A stretch of 64,000 nt of DNA from an uncultured Ferrimonas sp. (GCF_947489035.1 NZ_CANLCI010000018.1:1-64000), one strand, 5' to 3'; counted from the stretch's first letter, positions 1-8,070 are shown. Program-made: numbers and translations. The notes: generated by a model from the sequence alone, not told the origin.

Positions 1-120
1 TGCCGTTGCGAAGCAACAGTGGTATTAAGCACGCCTAGCGTGGTTCTTCAGCCTACGCAAAGGTTTGACCCGAGTGATGACTCGTTAAACACAAACAACA
101 AGGTCAGGTGTTTGAATGGC
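1..120 (+). repeat. 120-bp tandem repeat, copy 1 (truncated tRNA-Ser leader)
   Basis: This 120-bp unit is followed directly by a second copy at 121-240. The copies differ at only four positions (78, 112, 113 and 116 against 198, 232, 233 and 236). Three of the four differences fall in the last 19 bases, which correspond to the 5' end of tRNA-Ser. Each unit holds three short perfect hairpins: GTTGC-GAA-GCAAC (5-17), CACGC-CTA-GCGTG (31-43) and CGAGT-GATG-ACTCG (71-84). The window starts at the repeat boundary, so the array may continue to the left. Confidence 0.9.
102..120 (+). pseudogene. 5' fragment of a tRNA-Ser gene
   Basis: Nineteen bases matching the 5' end of the tRNA-Ser at 222-309. 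The 7-base acceptor strand GGTCAGG is intact, but three D-arm bases are changed. The fragment stops at the junction with the next repeat unit and has no anticodon arm, so it cannot make a tRNA. It is a by-product of the tandem duplication. Confidence 0.75.
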
Positions 121-240
121 TGCCGTTGCGAAGCAACAGTGGTATTAAGCACGCCTAGCGTGGTTCTTCAGCCTACGCAAAGGTTTGACCCGAGTGACGA
201 CTCGTTAAACACAAACAACAAGGTCAGGTGTCCGAGTGGC
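121..240 (+). repeat. 120-bp tandem repeat, copy 2 (leads into intact tRNA-Ser)
   Basis: Second copy of the 120-bp unit, 116 of 120 bases identical to the first. Its last 19 bases are the first 19 bases of the intact tRNA-Ser gene. The duplication therefore copied the tRNA promoter region and the start of the tRNA. Its third hairpin keeps the stem and changes only the loop (GATG to GACG). Confidence 0.9.
185..211 (+). promoter_or_regulatory. Candidate sigma-70 promoter of tRNA-Ser
   Basis: TTGACC (185-190) and TAAACA (206-211) are separated by 15 bp and lie 10 bp before the mature tRNA 5' end. The spacer is almost entirely the palindrome CGAGT-GACG-ACTCG (191-204). The same arrangement occurs in copy 1 at 65-91, so the promoter is duplicated. 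The short spacer makes the assignment tentative. Confidence 0.45.
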
Positions 241-309
241 TGAAGGAGCACGCCTGGAAAGTGTGTATACGGCAACGTATCGAGAGTTCGAATCTCTCCC
301 TGACCGCCA
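222..309 (+). tRNA. tRNA-Ser (anticodon GGA)
   Basis: Class II tRNA of 88 nt with the CCA end encoded. The acceptor stem GGTCAGG pairs with CCTGACC, followed by discriminator G and CCA. The anticodon loop reads CT-GGA-AA, so it decodes UCC/UCU serine codons. A long variable arm and the T-arm GAGAG-TTCGAAT-CTCTC follow. It closely resembles enterobacterial tRNA-Ser(GGA). A strong terminator lies 11 bp downstream, so it is the last gene of its transcript. Confidence 0.97.
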
Positions 310-320
310 TATTAAGAACA

Positions 321-350
321 ACGCCCCGCACGCAAGTGTGGGGCGTTTTT
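321..350 (+). terminator. Rho-independent terminator after tRNA-Ser
   Basis: An 11-bp GC-rich stem (321-331 with 336-346, one G-U pair) closed by a GCAA loop and followed by TTTTT. Confidence 0.9.
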
Positions 351-419
351 CGTTGTCTGGCTTTTCTCTTGGCCGAACCGCAAACCGCGATGAGGGCTGA
401 TCTTAGCTTGATACACCGG

Positions 420-743
420 TTAGCGTTCTAACCCCAGTCGTACTCGCTTCGCTTGTTTCAACGCGCATTTGCACAAATGGCCATCAAGGGCGGGACAGTT
501 TTTGCAGGGCTTGCCTTTCCACGGCTTGGTTAACACGATGCCGTGATGGGGAAAATGGTGGCGGGTAGGCTCGGCCGGAGCTTGGTTGAGCCCAGCCACA
601 AAATCACTGGCCAGCTGTTCGCATTGGCTCTTATCGAACTCGGTCAGATCAACGCCTTGCTTTAACTGCTTTTCGAGCTGTTTCTTCACTGCTTTTAGCA
701 GAAGTTTGGCGGCTTTTTTATTGTCTTTATCTTTCTTGGCCAT
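420..743 (-). CDS. Small basic hypothetical protein with a Cys cluster
   Basis: 107 residues that I cannot assign to a named family. The first 30 residues are very Lys-rich (MAKKDKDNKK) and probably helical. A middle region contains HHFPHHG. Near the C-terminus is CKNCPALDGHLCKC, a C-x2-C-x8-C-x-C arrangement that could bind zinc or another metal. There is no signal peptide or membrane segment, so it is probably cytoplasmic. It lies 60 bp downstream of the penicillin-acylase gene on the same strand. A metal- or nucleic-acid-binding role is only a guess. Confidence 0.6.
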   Translation of the reverse strand: MAKKDKDNKKAAKLLLKAVKKQLEKQLKQGVDLTEFDKSQCEQLASDFVAGLNQAPAEPTRHHFPHHGIVLTKPWKGKPCKNCPALDGHLCKCALKQAKRVRLGLER

Positions 744-803
744 AACTGCCCCAAGGGTAACTACCTATGCCGATAGTAGCCGAAACTTGGGGCAGAGGAT
801 CAG

Positions 804-3113
804 TTAATTAGGCGACAAAATTAAGTTTGGCCTAATCGGTTTTGCGATGTTGACCTGGCGATATTTTCCTTGCTGATAGGCTTCAGCCTGATCGGCAAAA
901 TGTTCGGAACTGCGTACGCCACTTTGCCCCAAGGGGCTGATCACATTGGCAACCGTAGGCGTTGCCATGTCGATGATCCGCCGAGTGGATGGGCCAAAGG
1001 TCGCTTGGCGCTGCTCCCCCTGATAACGATAAGAGATGTTGTTGATGGCTCGTTTGGAACCGTGCACGGGCAACGATGGCCCTTCAAATAACTTTTGTAA
1101 CAGGGCATTGGTGCCTAACGCGTGGCGATGGCGACTGCTGGCGGTTTGCTGCCACTGGGGCAAATCGCTGCCCAATTGATCAACGGTGGTGCGCCAAGCG
1201 CGACGAATGGTGTCTTGCTGGCTCTGGGCGGAATACTGGTTGAGGTTGTCCCACCACGGCGACGTGGGTTGCTCCAACACTTGATACAGCATCTTATCGA
1301 TCAACCCTTGCCGCACTAAGCTATCAAAGCGTTGTGGCCCCAGTTCATCGGCAAATATCTCTTGCAGCAGATTGGCGTAGAACGCCTCGAAAATCGCCGG
1401 GCCAACGTGATCGCCGCGATAACTGCCATCCCACTGTTTCAGCGACTGCAGCGCGTGGGATTGTTCGTTCGTGACGGCATTCAGTAACAAAGGACGCAAC
1501 CGCATTACGCGCAGGTTGCGGCTGTCGTTCTGCAGCTGCTTCAGCTGTTCTACGCTCCAGCGCTCGCGGCTATTCAACTGTTGCTCTAACCACTGGGGCC
1601 GAAATTTCGGGGCGTAATAGCCGGATTGCTCCGGTTGTTGCAGCGGGGCTGAGTAGGGGTGGTTGGCGGAAAAAATCAGCCCAGATTCTGGGTTTATCTG
1701 CTTAGGGTTATCTTCAAAAGGGTAAAAACCTTGGGGCAAGTTCGCGCTGCTGGCACCGTCGATGATCATGGCGCCGCTGATCCCCTCGGCGCGCTTCAAA
1801 TAGTGCGCCACCGCCCACTTGGCGATATTGCCTTGGTCGTCGGCGTACAACAGATTAACCCCAGGAGACCAGATCTTGCGTAAGCTGCGTTCGGTTTGCG
1901 CTAAATCGGCGGCGTTCAGCAGCTCAAACAGCCCCTGCAGCGGTTGGTTGCCCGCTTGGGTGAAGGTCCAGTACAGGGCAGTGGGTTGATCCAGCTTTAG
2001 CGCCCGATCGACTCGCGGCCCAAATTGGGTGACTTGGCGTTGGTAATGCAGTGAATCCGTGCCGGCGATGTCGATGGTTTCATCCACTAATTGCATCGGT
2101 TGGATGGTGTCGTCCAGCAGGTAATGGTTGTCGCCAGTCCGCAGTTGATACAGATCGGCGTCGTCGTTCAACAGCATGGTTAGCCCCCAGGTGCGCTGCG
2201 GGGTTTGCCCCAGCAGCGGCAGCGGCAAGCCCGGCAGATAATGACCATAGAGGCTGCGCGTAGGGGTGTGGATCTGCGCTTCATACCATACCTGTGGGGT
2301 GGAATAACTGATGTGGGGATCGTTGGCAAACAGGGGGGCACCGGTGGTGCTGCGTTCGGCGCTTAATACCCAACCGTTCGAGCCCTGCATCTGTCCCATC
2401 GGCAACAGCGGATCTAAATCCAGCTGGTGCCAACGCTGACTGATCAAATCAATGTTATCCGCTTCTTCGTTGGCCCAGTGCCCCTCTAATGCATGCAGGT
2501 AAGGCTGCGACAGCAGTTGATGCAGTTCGGTCATCAGTGGATCTTGCTTGAAGGCGCTGGTAAAGCTGTGCGCCATGTAGCTGAGGGTGGCGAACACATC
2601 GACAGGGGCAAACGTTTGCGGCTTGCTGCCCAGTAACTGATATTCCAGTGGCCACGGCAGGGTGGCGATGGCGTGGTTGATGCCGCTGACGTAGGCGGCT
2701 ACCCACTGTTGCAGTTTTGGATCCGAATCCGCCAAGGCGATGGCTTGCTGCTGGCTCCACTGGCGCATGCCAAGGGCGCGAAACAGTTTGTCGGTATCAA
2801 CCGCGGGCTCACCAAACAGGGCGGCCAATTCGCCTTTGCCGACGCGACGCAACAGATCCATCTGGAATAGGCGCTCTTTGGCGTGCAGCCAACCCAGCGC
2901 CATGATGGCGTCGTTGTCGGACTGAGCTTGCAGTGATGGTACGCCGTATTGGTCAAATTCGATGGCGATCTTCGCGGACAGCGATGGCAATTGCTCCAGC
3001 CCTTGATAGACCGGCTTGCTGCGCCACAGTTGTAAGGCTGCAATGGCAGCGACCACGGTGGCGAGCAGAAGGGAAGACGCGATGGTAATTTTTATTATGC
3101 GACTTAGGATCAT
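804..3113 (-). CDS. Penicillin acylase family (Ntn) hydrolase
   Basis: 769 residues. An N-terminal hydrophobic segment (about 5-27) is a signal peptide or anchor, placing the enzyme in the periplasm. The family mark is G-S-N-G-W at about 244-248: in penicillin/cephalosporin/homoserine-lactone acylases the precursor is cut before this Ser (Ser245), which becomes the N-terminal nucleophile of the beta subunit. It is followed by the family motif FANDPHISY. Residues before 245 would form the alpha subunit. Members hydrolyse amide bonds of beta-lactams, acyl-homoserine lactones or related N-acyl compounds; the substrate here cannot be read from sequence. It is monocistronic or loosely linked to the small gene downstream. 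Confidence 0.9.
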   Translation of the reverse strand: MILSRIIKITIASSLLLATVVAAIAALQLWRSKPVYQGLEQLPSLSAKIAIEFDQYGVPSLQAQSDNDAIMALGWLHAKERLFQMDLLRRVGKGELAALFGEPAVDTDKLFRALGMRQWSQQQAIALADSDPKLQQWVAAYVSGINHAIATLPWPLEYQLLGSKPQTFAPVDVFATLSYMAHSFTSAFKQDPLMTELHQLLSQPYLHALEGHWANEEADNIDLISQRWHQLDLDPLLPMGQMQGSNGWVLSAERSTTGAPLFANDPHISYSTPQVWYEAQIHTPTRSLYGHYLPGLPLPLLGQTPQRTWGLTMLLNDDADLYQLRTGDNHYLLDDTIQPMQLVDETIDIAGTDSLHYQRQVTQFGPRVDRALKLDQPTALYWTFTQAGNQPLQGLFELLNAADLAQTERSLRKIWSPGVNLLYADDQGNIAKWAVAHYLKRAEGISGAMIIDGASSANLPQGFYPFEDNPKQINPESGLIFSANHPYSAPLQQPEQSGYYAPKFRPQWLEQQLNSRERWSVEQLKQLQNDSRNLRVMRLRPLLLNAVTNEQSHALQSLKQWDGSYRGDHVGPAIFEAFYANLLQEIFADELGPQRFDSLVRQGLIDKMLYQVLEQPTSPWWDNLNQYSAQSQQDTIRRAWRTTVDQLGSDLPQWQQTASSRHRHALGTNALLQKLFEGPSLPVHGSKRAINNISYRYQGEQRQATFGPSTRRIIDMATPTVANVISPLGQSGVRSSEHFADQAEAYQQGKYRQVNIAKPIRPNLILSPN

Positions 3114-3218
3114 AGCTTGGCCTGTTGGCAGGCCGCAGTGTTAATGAATTGTGTATTTATTCATAACACTTGCCTTGCTGGAGTAAAAGGCCTAAGTCGC
3201 TGTTGTTTGGTTTTAATT

Positions 3219-4232
3219 TTAAGCCAAACAGGTTTCAGGCTGCATCACTACGGCGTTAAACGCGGCGGGATCACGCAAAATGGCACGGCCCACAGCGGCC
3301 AAATCCAGCTGTTTATCACGCAGTGCTGCTTCAATAAAGGACACCGATTCGATGCCACCAACGCCGATCACTGGTGCGCCAATTGCGCCGCATAAGGCTT
3401 GAGCTTCCGCCACCAAATAACCTTCCCCGCGGCGGGATTTGGGTCTGTTCCAGCCACCAATGCCAGAGGAGACATCAACCAGTGCCACTCCGGCATCCAC
3501 CAGCCACTGTGCCACCTGCTTCATGTCTGCTTGGGTTAATCCTTCGGGGTAAAGATCTTGGCCTGGGATCCGCACCATCAGCCCCAGCTGCGGTTGGCGT
3601 TGATGGATTGCGCTGATGATCTCCAGCAGTAATCGACAACGGTTTGCGAGGCTGCTGCCGTAGTCATCTTCCCGTTGGTTAGTGAGCGGCGATAACCACT
3701 GGTTGAGGCCATAACCGTGGGCACAGTGGATCTCAACCAGATCGAAGCCTGCTTTGGCGGCGCGATCCGCTGCGGCGATAAAATCATTGCGCCATTGGTC
3801 AATGTCGTCGAGTGTCATGGCGCGGGGTTGCTCAAGCTGACGATCGTAGGCGGGCACCGTGATCCCCGATGGCCCCATCATGTCGCCACAGATGTCACGG
3901 CTGCCTTTGCCACCGCAATGGGTTAATTGCAAGCCGGTCAGAGTACCAGCCTTGTGTAAGGCGGTTGCAATGGCAGTTAAGCCGCTGAGGCACTCATCGC
4001 TGTGGGCGCCAAGCTGGTTGGGCTCGCTGCGCCCGTTTAGACTAACGTGGCTGTATTCCACCATCACCAAGCCAGCACCAGAACCAGCCAAATTTTGATA
4101 GTGGCTGATCGTTTTAGTCGTGGCAAGGCCATGACGATCGGCGGTTTGCGAGGCCATTGGTGGCACCACTAGGCGGTTACGTAGGCGGTGGCCACTGGCC
4201 AGTGATAACGGCGTGAAGCGAAGCTCTGACAT
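3219..4232 (-). CDS. NADH:flavin oxidoreductase, Old Yellow Enzyme family
   Basis: 337 residues, a single FMN-binding TIM barrel without the C-terminal iron-sulfur/FAD domains of longer relatives. Visible family features are RNRLVVPPM near the N-terminus, the core VEIHCAHGYGLNQWLSP followed by REDDYGSS..NR, and the phosphate-binding end GVGGI...AVGRAILRDP. Such enzymes use NAD(P)H to reduce activated C=C bonds or nitro groups; the substrate is unknown. The start at 4232 (MSELRFTPL) has an AGGGA ribosome-binding site. A longer frame to 4331 exists but would overlap the divergent lysR start and adds a non-family N-terminus. It is probably controlled by the LysR regulator transcribed the other way, 97 bp apart. 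Confidence 0.9.
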   Translation of the reverse strand: MSELRFTPLSLASGHRLRNRLVVPPMASQTADRHGLATTKTISHYQNLAGSGAGLVMVEYSHVSLNGRSEPNQLGAHSDECLSGLTAIATALHKAGTLTGLQLTHCGGKGSRDICGDMMGPSGITVPAYDRQLEQPRAMTLDDIDQWRNDFIAAADRAAKAGFDLVEIHCAHGYGLNQWLSPLTNQREDDYGSSLANRCRLLLEIISAIHQRQPQLGLMVRIPGQDLYPEGLTQADMKQVAQWLVDAGVALVDVSSGIGGWNRPKSRRGEGYLVAEAQALCGAIGAPVIGVGGIESVSFIEAALRDKQLDLAAVGRAILRDPAAFNAVVMQPETCLA

Positions 4233-4284
4233 CGGTGTTCCCTGATAGACGCGAATTGGCAGTGAGTATATCGCCGTTCCTCCA

Positions 4285-4290
4285 TATAAT
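4285..4290 (+). promoter_or_regulatory. TATAAT -10 candidate for the LysR gene
   Basis: A perfect TATAAT 39 bp before the lysR start, in the 97-bp region shared with the divergent oxidoreductase gene. No good -35 lies 16-18 bp upstream, as expected if activator binding is needed. Confidence 0.4.
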
Positions 4291-4329
4291 AAGAAACAAA
4301 ATGGCAATAACAGATTCCAAAAGGGAAAC

Positions 4330-5199
4330 ATGCTAAAGCTGAATGATCTGCAGATCTTCGTTGATACCGCTGGCCACAGTGGTTTGCGCCAAGCCGCCGA
4401 TGCGTTGGGTTGCCAAGCTGGTACCTTATCAAAAGCGATTAAACGGGTAGAGCAACACTACCAAACCGAGCTGTTTGTTCGTGGGCAGGGACGCTGGCAG
4501 TTGACCGATGCCGGGCGGCACCTGTTAAGTCGCGCTGATCAACTGTTGGCGTTACAGCAGCAGATTGAAACCGAGTTGGGGCAACCGAAGCGATTGCATC
4601 TGCGGATCAGCGGGGCGCCAATGTTACTGGCGCGGCATCTGCAGGAGGTGATAGCGCCGCTGCAGCAGCGTTATGGTGAACTCACGTTAGAAACCATGCA
4701 CGATCAAGGGCTAGGGCGCTTGCTGCACAATCAGGTGGATTTGGCGTTGGTGAGCAGCACCGAGGCTGCGCCCTCGGTCAATGTGCACGCCAAACGCTTG
4801 CTGACCACGGAGTTTCGGGTGGTGGCCAGTGCCGATCACCCCTTGGTGCAACAGGGGCTGCAGCATCATATCGATAAGGTGTTGCAGTACCCGTTTGTGG
4901 TGCCGTCTCAACCGATTTACGGCGATACCGGCAGCACCTTAAGCCGTGATGGTTGGCATGATGAGGTGTTTGGGCGGCAGATCGGTGCGAGGGTGGATTC
5001 GTTAGCGGCATTGATGGCGTTGGTCGACAGCGGCCATTGGCTGGCGTATGTGCCAGACTACCTGTTGGCAGAGCGAGAGTTAGCGGTGATCAACACCGAA
5101 GGCTGCCCCTATCATTGCATTCAAACCACGTGGCTGTGTGCCCAGCAACCGTTGCGGCGGCACTGGTTAGCGGCAGTGATGGCAGAAGATAGGGGCTAA
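4330..5199 (+). CDS. LysR-type transcriptional regulator
   Basis: 289 residues. The N-terminal winged helix-turn-helix (about 1-60) shows the LysR pattern LNDLQIFVDTAGHSGLRQAADALGCQ broken into its usual helices, then SKAIKRVEQHYQTELFVR. A linker helix and periplasmic-binding-protein-like effector domain (about 90-289) follow. It is divergent from the Old Yellow Enzyme gene, the standard arrangement for a LysR regulator and its target. The effector is unknown. The gene ends 6 bp from the end of the convergent DUF1097 gene. Confidence 0.92.
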   Translation: MLKLNDLQIFVDTAGHSGLRQAADALGCQAGTLSKAIKRVEQHYQTELFVRGQGRWQLTDAGRHLLSRADQLLALQQQIETELGQPKRLHLRISGAPMLLARHLQEVIAPLQQRYGELTLETMHDQGLGRLLHNQVDLALVSSTEAAPSVNVHAKRLLTTEFRVVASADHPLVQQGLQHHIDKVLQYPFVVPSQPIYGDTGSTLSRDGWHDEVFGRQIGARVDSLAALMALVDSGHWLAYVPDYLLAERELAVINTEGCPYHCIQTTWLCAQQPLRRHWLAAVMAEDRG

Positions 5200-5205
5200 A
5201 GCAAA

Positions 5206-5706
5206 TTAGGCCGCGTTTTGGGCATCGCTGTGGTTTGCGTCTTTGGCTTGGGTTTTTTTGTTGAGCTTAGCGTGCAGGTACAAGCCAGAGGTTTTCATCA
5301 AATAACCCATGCCAACGCCCACTACCAACGATGGGATCACCAGCTGCCAGTTGCCGTTGGAGGCAAAGGTGGCGCAGCAACCAATAAAGGTGCCGGGAAT
5401 GTAGCTTAACCACTCTTTCTTTGCCTGCAGGCACATAAGCATCGAGATCACACCTGTAATGATGTAACCGACGATCTCGATGTTGGCGATGGTGGAAAGC
5501 TGAATGGCCACCATGCCCCAAAACACGCCGCTTACGTTGGCTAGCATGCTCAGCGCCAAGCCCTTAGGGCCATCTTTGGGGGAAGCAAAGTAGGTGGTGC
5601 AGCCAAGGAAGCCCGCCCAAGTCAGTAAGCCGAACGCGATAGAGAGCCAGCCCCAAAAAGCAGAGAGCAGGCCAGTAGTAAGGGAAATAGCAACCAATAC
5701 GGACAT
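5206..5706 (-). CDS. DUF1097 inner-membrane protein (YcdZ-like)
   Basis: 166 residues with about five hydrophobic segments between residues 1 and 140 and a short charged cytoplasmic tail (KKTQAKDANHSDAQNAA). Composition and order of segments, including the early GLLTWAGFLGCTTYFA and later IPGTFIGCCATFA, match the DUF1097 family to which E. coli YcdZ belongs. Its biochemical function is not established. A CRP-like palindrome lies about 125 bp upstream (5831-5846), which may link expression to carbon status. Confidence 0.75.
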   Translation of the reverse strand: MSVLVAISLTTGLLSAFWGWLSIAFGLLTWAGFLGCTTYFASPKDGPKGLALSMLANVSGVFWGMVAIQLSTIANIEIVGYIITGVISMLMCLQAKKEWLSYIPGTFIGCCATFASNGNWQLVIPSLVVGVGMGYLMKTSGLYLHAKLNKKTQAKDANHSDAQNAA

Positions 5707-5830
5707 GAGTTGGTGTCACCATGAAAATCAAACAAGGTAGGAATCTACCCAAATCCCGCCCAAGTTAAGGCGAAGCAGATCACACATTGGTAACTCGATT
5801 ACACAAGCGGCTGGAGAAACTGGGACCGGC

Positions 5831-5846
5831 TGTGATTAAGATCACG
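5831..5846. promoter_or_regulatory. CRP-like binding site
   Basis: TGTGA-N6-TCACG, with the inner bases continuing the symmetry (GTGATTAAGATCAC). It matches the CRP consensus TGTGA-N6-TCACA at all but the last base. The nearest gene it could serve is the DUF1097 gene starting at 5706. Confidence 0.5.
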
Positions 5847-5987
5847 CTTTGCTGGTGTTGGCCGTAGTTTGCTAACAAGTCGATGTTGGTTAACGTGAAA
5901 AGCGTGCTGTGATCCGCCCAGCTGACCGAAGAGGGGGATTCTTGGTTGGTTTTTCGGGCTTTCGCGCTGAGTTGCGAAAGCAGATAA

Positions 5988-6024
5988 CGAAAAAGCCCGC
6001 AAACCTAAATAGCTTGCGGGCTTT
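5988..6024 (-). terminator. Terminator of tRNA-Pro
   Basis: Inverted repeat with arms around 5992-6002 and 6014-6024 (AAAGCCCGCAA and its partner). Read on the minus strand, the stem is followed by a T-run. Confidence 0.8.
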
Positions 6025-6037
6025 CGAGAATGTGTAG

Positions 6038-6114
6038 TGGTCGGCCAGAGAGGATTTGAACCTCCGACCCCCGACACCCCATGACGGTGCGCTACCTGGC
6101 TGCGCTACTGGCCG
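6038..6114 (-). tRNA. tRNA-Pro (anticodon GGG)
   Basis: 77 nt with CCA encoded. The acceptor stem CGGCCAG pairs with CTGGCCG, then discriminator A and CCA. The anticodon loop AT-GGG-GT gives GGG, reading CCC/CCU. The anticodon stem has one central T-T mismatch, as in E. coli proL, to which most of the molecule is nearly identical. A promoter (6127-6154) and terminator (5988-6024) flank it, so it is a single-gene unit. Confidence 0.96.
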
Positions 6115-6126
6115 ACTACCCAGCTA

Positions 6127-6154
6127 ATGTTACTTAGCGGCCGTTAAAATGCAA
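6127..6154 (-). promoter_or_regulatory. Promoter of tRNA-Pro
   Basis: On the minus strand TTGCAT (6154-6149), a 16-bp spacer and TAACAT (6132-6127), with 12 bp to the mature tRNA end: good sigma-70 geometry. Confidence 0.6.
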
Positions 6155-6198
6155 TAGAGAAAACAACTAACTGATTGATGTTTAGCCAATTGCTGCCA

Positions 6199-7992
6199 TT
6201 ACTGGGCGCGGAAGCGTTTGCCTTCTTCCATCATCTTCAACAACGTTGGTACGTCGAGTTTGGCGTCGCGTTGGCGGCGGTAATCAAAATCGTAAACGCG
6301 GTAGCTGCCGCTGTTGTTGATCACGGTTACGCCACGGTTGGTGCGTACCGCAAACTGACGGGCGTTGCCCATCACTAAGTAGGGCTGCGGTGCCGGTTGG
6401 TACAGATCGGTGCCAAAGCTGTAGTCGCGGCTTGGGGTGGTGCACTGCAACAGCTGCGTCATCAATGTTGGCACCAAACCGTAATGGCTGGTGGGGTGAT
6501 TGATGGTGCGTGGGCTCTGGCCATTCCAGCGGATCAGCAGCGGTACCTCGGTGGCTCCTCGGCTGAAGTTATTGCCACTGTCGTCGGTCAGATCGGTGGT
6601 GAACACATGGCCATTAGTGCCAGTAATGATGAGCACCGTGTCGTCGCCAGCGGCCTGCACTAAACGCTGGATCTGCCCATCCAAGAAATGCAGGGATTGT
6701 CGGTACTGATTAAACAACACCTGTTGGGCATGGTTTAACGACGTATCGGCGCGTACGGTCGGGATCCCGACCACCCCAACCGGAGTGCTGTAATAGGCAC
6801 TGGCGGATAAGCTCACCAGATTAAACTGGGCGCGATCACGCTGGCGGATTTGGCCGATCACTTGGGCGGTAATGGCGATGTCTTGCTCGGCCACCACTTC
6901 ATCAACTGGGGTTTCAATTTGATTGAAATCCTGCAACCAGACATCGGTGCCAAGGCCGGGTTTCACTTGTTTTAATCCAAAGGCATTTAGCTGGTAACCG
7001 GCGCGGGTTAATTCGGTGCTCAGTACGGGCGCGGCTCGATCCCGCCCCAGTGGCTGGCGGTAGGATGGCAACATGCCGTATAGCAGGTTGTAGATCCCTT
7101 GGTTGAACTGGTTACTGGCGGCGCTGTGGCGTTCAAACCAGTGGCTGCGCTTGGAGAGCGCCATCAGGTACGGCATGGTTGCCGTATTCACCATGTCGGC
7201 ACGCCAGCCATCAATGGTGATCATCAGTACGTCGGGGCGGGCACTTGGGCCGCATTGCAACGGACTAATGGGGTAATTCAGTTGGTGGGTCGGCGGAGTT
7301 TGATCGCTGACGGCACCAATTTCATCCACTTCTAAAATGCCCTGCTTGGCAATAAAGCCACGGGCAGTGGCAGGGTAGTGCAGTGGAAAGATGTCATCTT
7401 GGGCCGTGATCGGCTGATAGCCAGTGGCATCGGCCCAGATATGGATCAGGTGAGAACCGACAAAGCAGCTCACCAGTACCACCACCACTTTGCTGCCCAT
7501 GCGGCGGCGGCGCACACGCGCTAATCGCTTCCACAAGCCATTGGCTATCACCAGCTGCAGTGCCAGTAGTGCCACCGGCACCACCGCCAAAAATGGCGAT
7601 TGCAACAAGGCACTGATGTCGGAGCTGGCCACATCAAACACAAATGGATTGAGGTGCAATCGGTAGTGGTCAAAAATTTCAGCGTCAAACGCCAGCAGGG
7701 TTAATCCTACGGTGGCAACAACGGCCCCAAGCCCACGCAAGATGTGGGAAAAGGGCAGCAGTAGCGTTACTGGAAACAGAGCAAACAGATAGCCGGCAAA
7801 CCCTAAGAAGGCAAAGTGACCAATCCAGTTGATCACCATATAGACCTGCGCCAACAGCGTGTCTGGCCAGCCTTGCACATACAAAAAACGGCTGGCGATA
7901 AGCATCGCCAACAACATATTGATGAAGGTAAACCAGTGTCCCCACAGTACCAGGGGAGACACGTTGTCTTTAGTGTGGTCGTTGAATTGCAT
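6199..7992 (-). CDS. yejM: Inner-membrane LPS-control protein LapC (YejM/PbgA)
   Basis: 597 residues against 586 in E. coli. Five N-terminal membrane segments (about 14-190) begin with the family phrase SPLVLWGHWFTFINMLLAM and include FDHYRLHLNPFVFD. A linker follows, then a periplasmic sulfatase/phosphoethanolamine-transferase-like domain (about 240-590) starting PDVLMITIDGWRADM. In E. coli the protein senses LPS and restrains LapB/FtsH degradation of LpxC; the sulfatase-like domain is considered non-catalytic there. It lies downstream of yejL as in other gammaproteobacteria. No strong ribosome-binding site precedes the ATG. Confidence 0.93.
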   Translation of the reverse strand: MQFNDHTKDNVSPLVLWGHWFTFINMLLAMLIASRFLYVQGWPDTLLAQVYMVINWIGHFAFLGFAGYLFALFPVTLLLPFSHILRGLGAVVATVGLTLLAFDAEIFDHYRLHLNPFVFDVASSDISALLQSPFLAVVPVALLALQLVIANGLWKRLARVRRRRMGSKVVVVLVSCFVGSHLIHIWADATGYQPITAQDDIFPLHYPATARGFIAKQGILEVDEIGAVSDQTPPTHQLNYPISPLQCGPSARPDVLMITIDGWRADMVNTATMPYLMALSKRSHWFERHSAASNQFNQGIYNLLYGMLPSYRQPLGRDRAAPVLSTELTRAGYQLNAFGLKQVKPGLGTDVWLQDFNQIETPVDEVVAEQDIAITAQVIGQIRQRDRAQFNLVSLSASAYYSTPVGVVGIPTVRADTSLNHAQQVLFNQYRQSLHFLDGQIQRLVQAAGDDTVLIITGTNGHVFTTDLTDDSGNNFSRGATEVPLLIRWNGQSPRTINHPTSHYGLVPTLMTQLLQCTTPSRDYSFGTDLYQPAPQPYLVMGNARQFAVRTNRGVTVINNSGSYRVYDFDYRRQRDAKLDVPTLLKMMEEGKRFRAQ

Positions 7993-8070
7993 TCTTGGGC
8001 TTCATGCCTAGTAAGTTAGGCTTATCCTACGGCGAATATCTGTGGTTATCCAGCGAGTAAATTCAATTGT

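Larger units (their letters stand above)
5707..6037. other. Non-coding stretch between DUF1097 gene and tRNA-Pro
   Basis: No convincing gene. It contains a CRP-like site (5831-5846), a 7-bp hairpin CTTTCGC/GCGAAAG (5959-5980) and the tRNA-Pro terminator (5988-6024). A 92-codon minus-strand frame crosses it, but its first part is the tRNA itself, so I reject it. Confidence 0.7.

Noticed and set aside
1-240. CRISPR-like array
   Set aside because: The unit is 120 bp, directly abutting, without variable spacers.
19-431. Two short plus-strand frames over the repeats and tRNA-Ser
   Set aside because: They consist of the tandem repeat and the tRNA itself, and have no ribosome-binding site or family sequence.
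4233-4331. N-terminal membrane segment for the Old Yellow Enzyme
   Set aside because: The longer frame predicts hydrophobic residues, but it covers the lysR promoter and start; the ATG at 4232 has a ribosome-binding site.
5959-5980. CTTTCGC/GCGAAAG hairpin as an RNA gene or terminator
   Set aside because: Short, no T-run and no neighbouring gene end it would serve.
5799-6077. 92-codon minus-strand frame across tRNA-Pro
   Set aside because: Its beginning is tRNA-Pro and its terminator; no coding character.
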